A DNA stretch of 64,000 nt from Ehretia macrophylla (lineage: Eukaryota; Streptophyta; Magnoliopsida; Boraginales; Ehretiaceae). Position 1 is the first letter of the stretch; each line of letters starts with the position of its first letter. The notes beneath the pieces were generated by a model. It saw only the letters and a list, made by a program, of their open reading frames with translations. It did not search any database and had not been told where the DNA came from. Location: contig CM075767.1 in NCBI GenBank assembly GCA_037974665.1, forward strand, positions 29,599,498-29,663,497, in the 5' to 3' direction. Made by a program: the position numbers and the translations under genes. Positions 11,797 through 21,999 of the stretch are shown in pieces.

Positions 11797-14075
11797 TGTC
11801 ACGCCCCGACCCGACCCCGCGAAAGGCCAAGCCCGGACCCGACACACGGACGGAGTCTCCTCTGTACCGCGGACGATCCGAAAACCCTAAAATCAATATA
11901 ATACTTGCGAAAGCTATATAATAATCAAAACAAGCCAACTTTCTTTACAACATACATTTCTTATTAACCAACTTTCCAAACCAAAAATGATATGCATACT
12001 ACACAAGTACTTATGCCACTAATCAAATCCATTAGCATGCATTTTCTTACTAGTCACAAGAGTATAAGTTACAACATTACATTCTTCCAACTTATACAAC
12101 ATAAGACCATAGAGGCATCAAACTAGAAAATATATACAAGGCTACAAGCCTCAAAATTAAGCGACCTCCACGCAATATACATAACAAGCAAGGTTCGCAC
12201 AAAAACTGGTAACCAACCACCAGCAAAGCAGAGAAGTGCTATCACGGAAACACCTCCACCTGCTCCTCCTCCTCAATTACCTCGAGAGGGTCTGCTTCAA
12301 CTACTCCTGTAAAAAAATATTATAGAGACGAATGAGCAAAAACTATTGCTCAGCGAGGGCAATTGGTCTCAAGGACGGAGATGAGAGGAGTATGCAATGC
12401 AATTAGCCAAGCAATACATACAAATCATATAAAGATACAACCAAAGCCAACAATAAAGCAAGGCAAGTATTTAAAGCTGCAAACACTCATTCGAAGGATA
12501 CGATACTCTTTTCACGAGCAACTTTCAAACACGAATTCGATGACGACGCGCCGGCCCAAACCACCTTATAACACCAGTTTGGAATAGCTCGGAAGTATCC
12601 ATCAACCTACAACCCAAATCTCCCTGGGAGGCAACCCAAGCGAGAAAGGGAATAGCAGCGGAGCTAGAGCAACCAACACTGGCAACCCAAGGCTACCCAG
12701 AGAGGCCCATCACTCACGCGCGAGACACTATGCAATGCAAGACTCGATACAAGACGATAAACAAACGATAAAGCCACACGTGGGAGAATAACAAAGTAGG
12801 TTACTCTCGCACGCAATAGCAGCAATTTGATAAGCAATTCAATCCAAAACAACTCAAACAAGTATTCCAAGTAATTCTAAGCATTCTATAAGCATAAAGA
12901 CAAGAAATCACACAAAAACACAAATCGGCCCCAACTATCAAAACGCTACCATTTCCAAACGAGCTATGAGTTCTGGAAACCGACTTCGCCAACCCTCCTA
13001 GGTCACCATAAGGCACGTCTAAAGACCCCGAAACCTTACTTTACCCTAGAACTCGCGCAAAGCCCCGATTTCCCCCTTTCTCGTTTGAACTACAACTATA
13101 ACAACCAAACACCCAACCAACGCCATAATCGCACCAAAAGTGCTTCCATGGCTTCCCGAAGCAATGCCAACACGCAAAACGAGAAAACGCAAAAGTTGAC
13201 CAAAACGACCCCGACTTTCCCAAAGGCATAATTCTCATTTTTTCCACTACGCAACCCAAACAAACCACACATTTTAGCATTCTAGCATACCTAGCACGTT
13301 TCTACATCAACAGAAAGCATAACAGCGCAATTTCAACGTTTCAAGGTTTTACTATTCACAAAACACTATTCATTTCACAATTTAATTTGCAATCACAACA
13401 TTTAACCGCAGAAAATGTTACAAAGCTATAAATACATGTTCTACAAATGCCAAGGAACATTCTAGAAGCATCAAATCGCTTTAAATAACGATCTACGGAT
13501 AAATCTAAAAATTGACAAAGTTGACATACACAACGTATAAATGCGCAAATAACATGCTTCCCTCACCTTAGGTACTCCTAGTCGCTAGGAAAACAACGTT
13601 GGTTGCCTCGGAAACCACCCCGCACGAGCTCACGCGAAGATTGATCGTTTGGAAGGTGAAAGGTTTTTTTTTTTTTTCTTCAAGGAAGCTCTCGGCCTGC
13701 TGCTCTTATTTTGCTGCTGTTTTTTTTTTATGCTAAGTTATAAGCTTATAAGGTATTAAATGGTCAAAGTTGGTCAAGGCTAAGTCAAACTACTTAAGAC
13801 TTGGTCAAAGGCCCCTATTTTGAGCGTTTTAAAGCCGTTTTAGCCAAGGTAAGATCAATTAAAGCTAGCAACATTTAAAATATAAAATTTAAGTCATCTA
13901 AATACTAGTTTCACTATTTGCTGAGGACTAGAAATCGTTATCTAGCTATCGCTCCTGAAATGCAATGCACGTTGCGTCGGCGAGAAAGTAACAATTAATT
14001 CACAAAGAATTTAAGGAAATATAATTTTCAAAATAATAAACAAAGAAAATTCACATTCCGGGCTCGGGTATTACA
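11797..14075 (-). repeat. 3' LTR of element A
   Basis: 2279 bp, read on minus from TGTAATACCC to GCGTGACA. The purine tract lies at its internal edge (14076-14092). It contains the module shared with families B and C: TGCATTGCATA at 12729-12739, a GC-rich block at about 12590-12720 and the hairpin at 12333-12352. It has no convincing gene; short frames inside it match the other LTR. Confidence 0.92.
12333..12352 (-). other. Hairpin in the A-family LTR (left copy)
   Basis: On the minus strand CCCTCGC is followed by the stem TGAGCAA, loop TAGTTT and stem TTGCTCA, a perfect 7-bp pairing. A T-rich stretch and CAG (12307-12309) follow. The equivalent B and C hairpins have other stem sequences. 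Confidence 0.75.
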
Positions 14076-14092
14076 CCCTCTCCCCCTTAAAA
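14076..14092 (-). promoter_or_regulatory. Polypurine tract of element A
   Basis: The minus strand reads TTAAGGGGGAGAGGG directly before the 3' LTR. This is the expected primer for plus-strand DNA synthesis and confirms the orientation. Confidence 0.85.
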
Positions 14093-14518
14093 CAATTGCG
14101 CCCACGCAATTCTTACCTGGTCAACAAACAACTCCGGATACTGATCCTGAACTTGGTCCTCTCTTTCCCAAGTCGCTTCCTCAAACCCATGATGATTCCA
14201 CAGAACCTTTACTAACGGAATACTCTTTCTGCGAAGCTCTTGAACTTTCCGATCCACAATTCTAATCGGTTTCTCTTCATAAGACAACTTTTCTTTAATC
14301 TGCAAAGGCTCTGGTTCAAGTACGTGTGAAGGGTCTGGATGGTACTTCTTCAACATAGACACGTGGAACACATCGTGCAGTCTCGACAAGCTCGGAGGCA
14401 AAGCTAATCGATAGGCCAAAGGACCTACCTTTTCGGTGATCTCATACGGACCCACATACCTGGGACTAAGCTTCCCGCTCTTACCGTGCCGAATCAATCC
14501 CTTCCGTGGAGAAATCTT
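14087..14518 (-). pseudogene. pol of element A, C-terminal part: integrase tail and chromodomain
   Basis: An open stretch of about 143 codons holding the end of the integrase-chromodomain protein, cut off from the rest of pol by the B-family LTR. Counting from 14497, a GPY motif sits near residue 16 and the chromodomain-like part spans about residues 71-124, with the hydrophobic core around VKVLW and the EEATWE strand. In chromoviruses this domain helps direct integration. It is in the same frame as the upstream pol part once the inserted LTR and one target copy are disregarded. Stop at 14087. No nonsense codon is seen in this part. Confidence 0.85.
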
Positions 14519-15067
14519 AAGAATGTGAGACCCCGATCCCTCTCGAGACCGGGAGTTCTAACAATCAATCTATTCACAACCCAAATCCAAACCCGGGCAA
14601 GATTTTAGGGAAAGACGGACAGAGTCTCCCCTGTTTCTAGGCAAATTGCAAAACCTGTAATAGCATATAAATGGACCAACACCGTGTCCAACCATTCAAC
14701 CACCTCAAGGCCATCCGAGCCTCGGTTCACAACAAGTAATTCACAAGTAAATATAAATTCAAACTTAGCAATTAAACTACACCAACCTATTGCATAAAGT
14801 AGACTATCATGACTTTCTATCTTTTTCCCTTTTTGTCATTACAAATATATATTGAAGTTAAGCTATATTAACTAAATACATAATCTAATGAACTTAAATT
14901 ACATCCCCTTTAACATTAAATACATATAATACATAAAAGCATACAACTTTACAACTTTGACAACTCAAGTCACATAGGCACACAGGACAACCCTTCAAGC
15001 ACGAACTTTCACGAAATCATGAACTTTCCAGCTAACATGGCATTTCCTGAAATGTGGTGGTGAGGAG

Positions 15068-15092
15068 TGAGTATACATAACACGTATACTCA
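15068..15092 (-). other. Hairpin in the B-family LTR (nested copy)
   Basis: Stem TGAGTATAC pairs perfectly with GTATACTCA across a 7-nt loop, preceded on the minus strand by CCCTCAC. It matches in position the hairpins of the other LTRs. TTTCAGG follows downstream. Confidence 0.75.
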
Positions 15093-16439
15093 GTGAGGGC
15101 GAGACAAATATCGAGATGGAGAGAAAGAAGATCGTGCAATGCAAATAGGTACAATTAAGCAATACAATCAATAAAAGGCATTCAATATATATAACAATAC
15201 AATAAACAATTAAGAAAAGCATTAACACAACCAATCAAAGCTATACCACACTTTGAAGGCTATGGATCACTCGAGCGAGTAATGTACCGATCACGATTCT
15301 GATGACATTAACGATGACGCGCCGGCCCAAACCACCTTATAACACCAGTTTGGAATACCCCGGGAGTAACCATCAATTCTACGACCCAAATCTCCCTGGG
15401 AGGCAACCCAAGCGAGAAAGGGAATAGCAGCGGAGCTAGAGCAACCAACACTGGCAACCTGAGGCTACCCAGAGAGGCCCATCACTCACGCGCGAGACAC
15501 TATGCAATGCAAGACTCGATACAAGGTGATGAGCGAGCGATATCAAGCATTCTCAACAATTGATAAACATTTCAATCAATAATCAACTCTAACAAGCGTA
15601 ATAAGCATTAACAAGCATTTACAATCAAACAAGTGACAAAAACAACACCAGCTAACATTATCAAGCATTAGCAAGTATTCTATAGGCATTATAAGCATTC
15701 TATAATCAATATAAACATACTATAAGCAATATTCTATGAAAACACACAAAATCACAAAAATGACCCCAACTTCAAAACACTACTACTTTCAAACGAGCCA
15801 CGAGCTTTGGAAACCGACTTCACCAGTCCTCCTAGGTCACCATAAGGCACGTCTAAAGACCCCGAAACCCTACTTTACCCTAGAATTCACGCAAAGTCCC
15901 GATTTCCCCCATTGCTCGTTTGAACTACAACTATATCAACCAAACACCCAACCAACTCCATAATCGCACCAAAAGTGCTTCCATGGCCTCCCGAAACAAT
16001 GCCAACACGCAATACGAGAAAATGCTAAACTCGACCTAAACGACCCCGACTTTCACCAAGCCATTTTTCTCCGTTTTTCTATTACACATTCCAATTAAAC
16101 CACACATTTAGGCATTCTAGCATATCTAGCACATTTCTACATCAACGGACAGCATAACAGCGCAACTTTATCATTTCAAGGGTTTACTATTCACTAATTA
16201 CTATTCATTAGTCAATTTAAATTGCAATTTCGATTTTCAATCGCAGAAAATGCTAAAAAGCTATAAATACATGTTCTACAATCAACAAGGAACATTCTTT
16301 AAGCAACAAAACGATTAAAACAACAATCTACGCATAAGTTCTAAAAATTAAAGTTTAGATATACATTTTTCAAATGCGCAAATAACGATAAAACCCTCAC
16401 CTTAGACGCTCCTAGACGCTAGGGAAACCACGATGGATG

Positions 16440-16649
16440 TGTAACGACCCGCCACGGTTTATCACGGGCACGAGTCAATCACTACCATGATATTGTCCGC
16501 TTTGAGCAAGCCCCGAAGGGAACCAATACTCTCACGGATTTGTTCCTCACGTGGTCTCCCACGTGAAAAGGCCTCATGGCTTATACAAGGAGTCGCCCCC
16601 TTATATACAGCTGCATCACTTCCTAATTTTTCGATGTGGGAGCGCCACA
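16440..16649 (-). repeat. TRIM 3' LTR
   Basis: 210 bp. A TATATAAG motif on the minus strand near 16601-16608 is a plausible TATA box. Confidence 0.88.
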
Positions 16650-16729
16650 CTCCACCCCCCTTAAGAGGCACGCGCCCTCGCGGGCTAACGTCACAACGCC
16701 GGGTCACCCCGGTAGGCTCTGATACCATT

Positions 16730-16939
16730 CGTAACGACCCGCCACGGTTTATCACGGGCACGAGTCAATCACTACCATGATATTGTCCGCTTTGAGCAAG
16801 CCCCGAAGGGAACCAATACTCTCACGGTTTTGTTCCTCACGTGGTCTCCCACGTGAAAAGGCCTCATGGCTTATACAAGGAGTCGCCCCCTTATATACAG
16901 CTGCATCACTTCCTAATTTTTCGAAGTGGGAGCGCCACA
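16730..16939 (-). repeat. TRIM 5' LTR
   Basis: 210 bp, nearly identical to the partner LTR. The last LTR base is mutated (C where T is expected on the plus strand at 16730). Confidence 0.88.
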
Positions 16940-17502
16940 GGATGCCTCGGAAACCACCCCGCACAAGCTCACGCGACGAAATGAAGATTTGAAGTTGAAA
17001 TGTTATTTTTTTTCCTCCATGGTTTCAGCCATGGCTCTTATTTTTCTGGTTTTTGCTCTTTTGTTTCGTGTTTAAACTTAAATAAAAGATGACAAATGGT
17101 CAAAGCTTCGGTCAACCCGCTAAACCAAAACAGCTATGCGCGACCTTACGAAAACGGCCATAACTTCTTCTAAAAAACTCCAATTCACGAACGGTTTGAA
17201 GCCTCAGAAACTAGACTCATAGAGCTTTCCAACCATATATAATTTGCTACCTAAATCTTCCCCAATTGGTTCAGATTTAATTCCAAAGTTGACCCAAAAT
17301 TTGACTAACTTAACATTGCATTTTTTATTTCTAATCCCAAGTTTGCCCTTTATTAAACATTTCAAAAATTCTCACCTTATCCTAGTTGGTCAATGTAGAT
17401 GAAAAGTCAACTAGTTTGGTCAAAGAAGGTGAAAGGTCAATAAAATGCAATTTAAATGAACTTTAAATGCTATTGAATACATGCCAGGTTCGGGGTATCA
17501 CA

Positions 17503-20004
17503 AAGAAACACCCAATCTCCCAAATCAAACTTAAGATCCCGACGGTGCTTATCTGCATAACTCTTCTGACGACTCTGAGCTGTAAGCATACGCTGGCGAA
17601 TAAGGTGAACATTATCTACCATCTTAATCATCTCAGGTAACACAGTCGGATCAACTGTTCTCATCTCTCCAGCCTCTTCCCAATATAATGGGGATCTGCA
17701 TTTTCGACCATACAACGCCTCGTAGGGAGCCATACCTATAGTAGATTGATAACTATTGTTGTAGGCGAACTCCGCTAAAGGCAAAAACTTCTCCCAATTC
17801 TTCTCAAAGTCAAGCACACATGCCCGAAGCATGTCTTCCAAGATCCTGATGGTTCTCTCAGACAGGCCATCAGTTTGCGGATGATAAGCAGTACTGAAAC
17901 TCAACTTAGTTCCCATGGCCTCTTGCAACTTCTGCCAAAAACGAGATCTAAATCTGGGATCCCTATCTGACACTATACTCTGTGGCACACCATGCAATCT
18001 CACAATATTAGCAACATACAATTCAGCTAACTTATCAAGGCTATCCTGTTTGTTCACGGGAATAAAATGTGTAACTTTAGTCAAGCGGTCCACAACAACC
18101 CAAACAGAATCACATCCTCTCGGAGATCTAGGAAGATCGGTCACAAGGTCCATTGTTATATGTACCCACTTCCATTGCGGAATCGACAACGGCTGTAGAA
18201 GTCCGGCTGGCCTCTGATGCTCAACTTTAACCCTCTGACAAGTCAAACATCTGGATATATACCCAGCAATCTCCCTCTTCATATTGTTCCACCAGAAGTG
18301 TTGCTTCAAATCTCTATACATTTTTGTACTGCCCAGGTGAATCGTATACCTCAAATTATGTGCCTCGGACAGGATCTCATTCTTCAAAGTCGGATCATCA
18401 GGAACACATACTCTATCCCTGAATCTGAAGATGCCATCTGTATGTAATTTAAACTCCGACTCTCCCCCTTTTGATTTTTCTTGGATCTTCAAGATGTGAG
18501 GATCAGTCTTCTGAGCCTCTCTGATCTGTGCTAGCAACCCTGATTGAATCTGTAAACTAGCAAACCGAATCCCTACCTCAGTAGCTTCTGGTTTCCACGA
18601 ACAAATTTCTTCCAAAGTCTCCCAGTCCTTCATAATCAAGCTTGCAACAGTAGCCTTTCGGCTCAAAGCATCAGCAACAACATTTGCCTTACCTGGCACA
18701 TAGTTAATAGAACAGTTATAACCACCCAATAGCTCTAGCCATCTCCGCTGCCTCATATTCAGATCCTTCTGTGAAAACAAATACTTGAGACTCTTGTGGT
18801 CAGTAAATATTTCGAATCTGCAACCCCACAAGTAATTACGCCACTTCTTCAAAGCAAACACAACTGCAGCTAACTCAAGATCATGTTTAGGGTAATTGAC
18901 TTCATAAGGTTTCAATTTCCTAGAAGCATAGACAATCACCTTACCATTCTGCATTAAAACACAGCCCAATCCTTCTTTAGATGCATCACTGTAGACAACA
19001 AAGTTCTCTGTTCCCTCAGGTAAAGCTAGTATAGGAGCTGTAGTTAGTCTCTTCTTCAATTCTTGGAAACTAGATTCACATTTGGCATCCCAATTGTAAG
19101 CAACTTTCTTCCGAGTCAACTGGCTCAAAGGTCCAGAAATTTTAGAAAAGTCTTTAACAAATCTCCTGTAGTAACCTGCCAATCCAAGAAAACTCCGAAT
19201 CTCTGATACCGTCTCAGGTCTCTTCCAAGATGAAACAACTTCAATCTTAGCTGGGTCCACTAAAATTCCTCGATCTGAAATGATATGGCCTAGAAAAGAT
19301 ATCTGGTTCAACCAGAACTCACACTTGCTGAATTTAGCAAAAAGCTTTTTTTCCTGCAAAGTCTGAAGCACAATCCTCAAGTGTTGCTCATGTTCAGCCT
19401 CGTTCTTCGAATACACTAAAATGTCGTCAATAAAGATCACGACAAACTGATCAAGGTAAGGCCGAAAGACCCTCTGCATCAAGTCCATGAATGCGGCTGG
19501 TGCATTCGTCAATCCAAACGGCAACACAACAAACTCATAGTGGCCATATCTAGTCCTGAATGCCGTCTTTGGTATATCGTCACCCCGAATTCTAAGTTGA
19601 TAGTAGCCCTGCCTCAAGTCAAATTTGGAGTAAACACTCGCACCCTGCAACTGGTCAAACAATTCTTCAATCAACGGCAAGGGGTATTTATTCTTAATCG
19701 TGACTTGATTAAGTCCCCTGTAATCAATGCATAATCGTAGCGTGCCGTCTTTCTTTCTCACAAACAACACAGGCGCACCCCACGGCGAAGAACTAGGTTG
19801 TATAAACCCTTTCTCAAGCAAGTTCTGAAGCTGAATTTTTAACTCCTGAAGTTCGGCCGATGCCATCCTATAAGGACTCCTAGAAATTGGCGCAGTGCCT
19901 GGTACAAGATCAATCACGAACTCAATCTCCCTATCCGGTGGTAAACCCGGTAATTCCTCGGGAAATACACCAGGGAAGTCTCTAACAATCGGAACCTCAT
20001 TCAA
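17503..20004 (-). pseudogene. pol of element A: reverse transcriptase, RNase H, integrase
   Basis: An open frame of 834 codons (from 20004) before the inserted LTR; the last 10 residues of the apparent frame come from that LTR. Reverse transcriptase covers about residues 50-230, with the catalytic FIDD at 191-194. RNase H has the acidic set D340, E377, D402, D445. Integrase has the zinc-binding set H549, H556, C586, C589 and a catalytic D619, D680, E716 with 35 residues between the last two, the usual DD35E spacing. The proteins copy element RNA into DNA and insert it into the nucleus. All key residues are present and there is no nonsense codon, so this part decayed little before the LTR insertion cut off its end. 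Confidence 0.92.
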
Positions 20005-20632
20005 AACTCAACTTATCAGCAGGCTGATTGATCAAATAGGCCAAGTAAGCTTCACAACCCCTATTCAACAACTTAGAAGTCTTGATCGCTGATAAAAGTG
20101 GAATGCGGGCAGCCCTGCAGTTCCCAACAATCTCTAGTACCGGTAGGTCAGGAACCTTAAGATAAACGACCTTTGTTCTACAATCCAACTGAGCATAATA
20201 CTTTCCCAACCAGTCCATTCCCAAAATGATTTCAAAGTCACGGAATGGTAATATAATTAAATCAGCAGGAAATTTACGGTTCTCAATACATATATCACAA
20301 GATTTGCAAATAGACCCAGTAACAAATTTTGCACCCAAAGGAGTACTAACTTCAACTTCATGAGGCAATTTATCAATGCAAACATTCACAGATCGTGCAC
20401 ATGCAGGAGTTATAAACGAATGTGTAGCTTCGGGATCAATCAAAACTTTAACTGGCTGAGTATTGAGAAGAAAAGTACCTTCCACGATAGCTGTATTATC
20501 GGGCAGCTCCTCTGCATCTAGTGCAAAAACCCTAGCCTGAACTCTCTGTGCTGGACGTGCACCTGCTGCCCTATTCTGAACACCTTGGCCTCCACCACGG
20601 CCCTGAACATTATTATATTTAGGGCAATCCCT
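19997..20632 (-). pseudogene. Protease region of element A
   Basis: Continues in the gag frame. The aspartic protease active site should read D-P-G-A-T-H-S-F but shows D-P-E (residues 67-69 counted from 20635), a glycine-to-glutamate change expected to damage the enzyme. The region ends in [10 protein letters not shown]. One extra T in a run of four (minus strand, 20004-20007) shifts the frame and puts a stop at 19997; RT resumes in another frame. Confidence 0.88.
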
Positions 20633-21688
20633 CACCCTATGGTCATCACCGCCACAACCCGTACATTTACCACTCTTCCTCCAGCAGTTAGCCTCAATAT
20701 GCCCTGGTCGATTACAATAATTACACTACTGATTTTGCCTAACCGCAGTGTTTCCTGTAGGTGCTGGGGCTCTGGCAGGGGTAGGAACTGTACCTCCCTG
20801 CTGGGGTCTAGTCACAGCTGGCCTAGCCTGAATCTGCTGCTGTGGCTAAAACGGACGCTGCTGAGGAACCTGTGCAGAAGCCTGATACTGCCTCGGCTGA
20901 CTCTGGCTGCTCTGGCCCAAATACTGCTTCTTACTCAACTGACTGCTCTCAGCTAACATTTCGGCCTTCCGTTTATCAAATTTCGAGGCTGCCTGAAATG
21001 CCTCAGGAAAAGTAGTGTATGTCTTCCCAGTCAAATGCAACTGTATGTCCATTCTCAGCCCACGGACAAACCTATGTATCATCCTCCTAGCCGGCCGTAC
21101 CAACTCGGGCATATACCTCGACAGGCTAACAAACCTAGCCTCGTACTGTGCAACAGTCATATTTCCCTGCTTCAGGGCCACAAACTCATCTTCCCGTCTT
21201 TCCATTGCCATCTCGGGAATATATTTGTCCCGAAACTCACTTACAAAATCATCCCACAAATGTGGTACATCCTCACAATCCTACCTCAATCTGACAGTAT
21301 TCCACCACTGCTCTGCATCACCCTCAAATAAAAATGACGCATAATCTATTCTTGCCTCATCAGTGTACCTCAAAGCGGTGAAAATCTTCTCAACTCGATT
21401 AATCCATCTCTTGGCCGCCTCATCATCCGGCTCCCCGAAGAACTTTCCCGGCTCGTGCCTCAGAAATTTCTCTAGCTGGTTATTCTCAACTCTGTACCCT
21501 TGTCCACCAGGATTAGCTTGATTACCCTGGGGATTAATCCGGTCCTGCCTCTGCTCATGTAGTACCTGTGTGATCCGGTCTACTACAGTAGTCATGGTAG
21601 CCATAAACTGCTCAGGCAACGGCTGCTGACCCTGTTCTGCTGCCTCTTCATCTGATCCTATACCTTGAGTACCACGACGTGGCGGCAT
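20633..21688 (-). pseudogene. gag of element A with two zinc knuckles
   Basis: Starts with ATG at 21688. The retrotransposon gag core (WWNT, KYIPE, GNMTVAQYEARF) is followed by a glutamine-rich linker and two CX2CX4HX4C zinc knuckles, CNYC... and CTGC... (about 20723 down to 20627). Three in-frame TAG stops break it: 21283-21281, 20848-20846 and 20728-20726, the last directly before the first knuckle. At least the second fits a C-to-T change of CAG. Gag forms the particle and binds the element RNA. Confidence 0.9.
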
Positions 21689-21999
21689 AGTAGCAATTCA
21701 CAATAGCTGGCAACATTTAAAAGCAGTTTATAGACAGAAATATAGCACATAAGATTAGATAACACTCAAGTCAATAACAATTCAATATTCTATCACACAA
21801 TTCACATAAGACAAGTTCAACTTGCCAAACTATTTCACTTAAGCACATAAACATTCCAAGTTCACAAAGTCATGTTATAACATTTTCTTTTCACTTAGCA
21901 ATCATACATAAACACTTTAGCATTTTAGACCTTTACCCCACAGACCGAGAATCATATCCCGGCTCATGCAAGACTATCATGCTCTGATACAACCTAAAG
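21689..21999 (-). promoter_or_regulatory. Leader and primer-binding site of element A
   Basis: 311 bp between the 5' LTR and gag, with no gene. The primer-binding site lies at 21981-21992 (TGTATCAGAGC on minus, one base off the usual TGGTATCAGAGC), 7 bp from the LTR. It fits priming by initiator tRNA-Met. Confidence 0.82.

Larger units (their letters stand above)
16440..16939 (-). mobile_element. TRIM-like miniature LTR element
   Basis: 500 bp. Two 210-bp LTRs (16440-16649 and 16730-16939) flank only 80 bp of internal DNA. On the minus strand the LTR runs TGTGGCGCTCCCAC to GGGTCGTTACA. A primer-binding site TGGTATCAGAGCC (complement at 16715-16727) matches the usual initiator-tRNA-Met site, and a purine tract CTTAAGGGGGGTGGAG occupies 16650-16665. 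The LTRs differ at about 3 positions. The 5-bp duplication GGATG is perfect (16435-16439, 16940-16944), and the related LTR at 38229-40934 has the empty site. It has no coding capacity, so it must use proteins from another element. Confidence 0.93.
14524..17502 (-). mobile_element. Solo LTR, family B, inserted in pol of element A
   Basis: Starts TGTGATACCCCG and ends GGTCTCACA on the minus strand, with a perfect 5-bp target duplication AAGAA at 14519-14523 and 17503-17507. No internal region is present, so it is the product of LTR-LTR recombination. Total 2979 bp, or 2474 bp without the TRIM insertion. It resembles the plus-strand solo LTR at 38229-40934. The insertion splits pol just after the WVFL codons near the end of integrase. 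Confidence 0.92.

Noticed and set aside
16462..16992. Paired frames of 70-99 codons on both strands near 16.5-17.0 kb
   Set aside because: They repeat because they lie in the two TRIM LTRs; no known protein similarity is recognisable.
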